Shown here: piece after piece, positions 62,440-64,000 of the stretch
Position numbering within the stretch: position 1 is the stretch's first letter
Layout: each line of letters starts with the position of its first letter
From: Cohnella fermenti
GTDB taxonomy: Bacteria > Bacillota > Bacilli > Paenibacillales > Paenibacillaceae
Direction of reading: 5' to 3'
NCBI RefSeq assembly: GCF_004801405.1
Contig: NZ_SSOB01000049.1
Span: 1-64,000 of the forward strand
DNA: 64,000 nucleotides
Notes under the pieces: generated by a model
Database searches by the model: none
The model's input: only the letters and a program-made list of their open reading frames with translations
What the model was told of the DNA's origin: nothing
Made by a program: the position numbers and the translations under genes

Positions 62440-64000
62440 ATGCACATGGGGCATGTCCACGGCCAGCACGATATGCTTCTCGTTATATTCTCTTACCTTG
62501 TCGCTGCGGTGTCGTCCTACACCCTTCTGGACCTGGCCGTTCGGGTAAGCGAGGTGCGGGGACGGAGCCGCTTGCTCTGGATTCTGTTCGGCGGCGTCGT
62601 GATGGGGATGGGCATCTGGTCCATGCACTTCATCGGCATGCTGTCCTACCGGCTTCCGTTCGAGGTATCGTATGACATCGTGGTCGTTGCGATCTCCGTC
62701 GTGGCCGCGATCGCGGCGTCCGTCGTCGCCCTGCTCGTGCTGAGCAAGGAGAAGGTCGCGCTTGCGCGGCTCATCCTCGGGGGCGTGCTGCTGGCGACCG
62801 GCATCTCGGCGATGCACTATATCGGGATGGAAGCGATGATCGTGGAGATCGACTACGATCCGTTCTTCTTCACCTTGTCGATCGTTATCGCGCTTGTCGC
62901 TTCGGTCGCGGCGCTCTGGCTCGGCCTGATCTTCCGCAAGGAGAGCGGATCGTCCGCCGTCTGGAAGAAGCTCGTCAGCGCCGCGATCATGGGAGCCGCG
63001 ATCGCGGGCATGCACTACACGGGCATGAGGGGCTCGACGTTCATGCCGGGCGGGAACTCCGTGCTCTCCACCGGGGTCAACCTGAATCACAAGTGGCTGG
63101 CCTTCTTCATCGGGTTCGGCACGCTCGTCACGCTGACGATCTCGCTGATCGGCATCGTGATCTCGAAGCGATTCTCGACCAAGGACTCCGAGATTATGGA
63201 GAAGCAGCTCGAGATTCAGCTTATTAATGAAGAATTGCGAGAGATGAACGAGCATCTCGAGGAGCTTGTGGCGAAGCGGACGGCCGAATTGGAGAAGGCC
63301 CACGACGAAGCGATCCGGGCCAATCTCGTCAAGAGCCAATTCCTCGCCAACATGAGCCACGAGCTGCGAACTCCGCTGAACGCGATTATCGGTTACGGCG
63401 AGATGCTCGCCGAGGAGGCGGAGGAGAACGGCCACGACGGCTACGCGGGCGATCTCGCCAAGATTACGAAGTCGGGCAGGCATCTGCTCGAGATGATCAA
63501 CGACATCCTCGACATCTCGAAGATCGAAGCGGGGAAGATGGACGTATTCTACGAGTCCTGCCGCTTGGCCGAGCTGGCTTCGGACGTGAAGGCGGCGGTG
63601 CTGCCGCTTGTCGAAGCGAACGGCAACAAGCTCTCGTGCCGCTGCGAGGACGACCTCATCACGGTCGATGTCGTCAAGCTCCGGCAGGTGCTGATCAATC
63701 TGCTTGGCAACGCCTGCAAGTTCACGAAGGAAGGAAGCGTCGACCTGACGATCGAGCGGATGGCGCGCGGCACTCGCCAAGGCTACGTATTCCGGGTTAA
63801 GGACACGGGAATCGGCATGACGCCCGAGCAGCTCGACCAGTTGTTCCAGCCGTTTACGCAAGCGGATTCGTCGACGACGCGCAAGTACGGCGGGACGGGG
63901 CTTGGGCTCGCGATCAGCCAGAGGTTCTGCGGCCTGATGGGGGGCGACATTCGTGTCGCCAGCGAGTACGGCAAGGGCAGCGTCTTCTCCTGCTGGCTGC
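62440..64000 (+). CDS. MHYT-domain sensor histidine kinase (cut by window end)
   Basis: At least 520 residues, still open at the right edge. Seven predicted membrane helices carry the three MHYT motifs (SMHFIGM, AMHYIGM, GMHYTGM), thought to bind copper and sense oxygen, CO or NO. A coiled coil (IQLINEELREMNEHLEELVA) leads into HisKA with FLANMSHELRTPLNAIIGYG and an ATPase domain with NLLGNACKFT, DTGIGM and GGTGLGLAIS. Length and style suggest a hybrid kinase with receiver or Hpt domains beyond the edge. ATG 62440 follows GAGGAGG by 11 bases. Confidence 0.9.
   Translation, partial: MHMGHVHGQHDMLLVIFSYLVAAVSSYTLLDLAVRVSEVRGRSRLLWILFGGVVMGMGIWSMHFIGMLSYRLPFEVSYDIVVVAISVVAAIAASVVALLVLSKEKVALARLILGGVLLATGISAMHYIGMEAMIVEIDYDPFFFTLSIVIALVASVAALWLGLIFRKESGSSAVWKKLVSAAIMGAAIAGMHYTGMRGSTFMPGGNSVLSTGVNLNHKWLAFFIGFGTLVTLTISLIGIVISKRFSTKDSEIMEKQLEIQLINEELREMNEHLEELVAKRTAELEKAHDEAIRANLVKSQFLANMSHELRTPLNAIIGYGEMLAEEAEENGHDGYAGDLAKITKSGRHLLEMINDILDISKIEAGKMDVFYESCRLAELASDVKAAVLPLVEANGNKLSCRCEDDLITVDVVKLRQVLINLLGNACKFTKEGSVDLTIERMARGTRQGYVFRVKDTGIGMTPEQLDQLFQPFTQADSSTTRKYGGTGLGLAISQRFCGLMGGDIRVASEYGKGSVFSCWL

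Noticed and set aside
62398..63861. Minus-strand frame of 487 codons at the right end
   Set aside because: Shadow of the MHYT kinase gene, whose plus-strand frame has full kinase motifs and runs off the window.

Overview
The window looks like chromosome from a GC-rich Gram-positive of the Paenibacillaceae (Paenibacillus/Cohnella type). This rests on strong AAGGAGG-type ribosome sites, an S-layer-anchored giant surface protein, YesM/YesN-type two-component regulators beside LplB/YtcP-type sugar permeases that lack their own ATPase, a T-box leader, Fur and PerR boxes of the Bacillus type, and ywqA/ywqB-like genes. I see no tRNA, rRNA, prophage or true CRISPR array. The only insertion sequence is a partial one at the left edge.

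Layout. 0-9 kb: truncated IS1182-like transposase, then a 2808-residue secreted lectin/SLH surface protein. 9-12 kb: a Uma2-family nuclease-fold gene with its own promoter and leader terminator, and a secreted M4 metalloprotease. 12-14.5 kb: a purine operon (phosphoribosyltransferase, IMP dehydrogenase) behind a consensus promoter and an atypical guanine-class riboswitch. 14.6-22.4 kb: a respiratory/copper cluster (PepSY membrane protein, two YtkA-like lipoproteins, membrane-anchored cytochrome c, two response regulators without kinases, and nosF-nosY-nosL-nosD without nosZ). 22.6-28 kb: a DUF218 protein, a SWIM protein with a SNF2 helicase, and a second near-identical Uma2 module. 28-31.4 kb: Fur-box-associated siderophore-binding lipoprotein and a Btr-like AraC regulator. 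31.5-35.6 kb: glucuronate catabolism (uxuB, uxuA, GntR regulator, divergent uxaC) around a 13-bp-arm palindrome. 36-38.5 kb: a P1B-4 type metal-export ATPase behind a PerR-like box.

39-55 kb is a Gram-positive polysaccharide-utilisation locus: a secreted 1292-residue discoidin-bearing putative glycosidase, a GH2 enzyme, two permeases, a binding protein, a sensor kinase/AraC regulator pair, and a signal-peptide-less 926-residue paralogue of the first enzyme. The likely flow is outside cleavage, import, inside cleavage by the cytoplasmic paralogue and GH2 enzyme, with uronate products passing to UxaC/UxuB/UxuA; that last link is inferred from proximity. 55-60 kb: a lipoprotein, a 46-residue Fur-box membrane peptide, an AraC regulator, and a SIS isomerase/ROK kinase pair. 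60-62.3 kb: leuA with a T-box leader. The window ends inside an MHYT-domain sensor kinase.

A dispersed palindromic repeat family occupies at least six intergenic 3'-flanking regions (near 9.2, 23.6, 28.2, 35.7, 38.7 and 56.6 kb), the last as a tandem array of 50-51 bp units. The points most worth following are the riboswitch variant, the secreted/cytoplasmic enzyme pair with an inserted and apparently circularly permuted discoidin-like domain, the repeat family, the duplicated Uma2 module, and the operator shared by the PepSY and cytochrome c genes.
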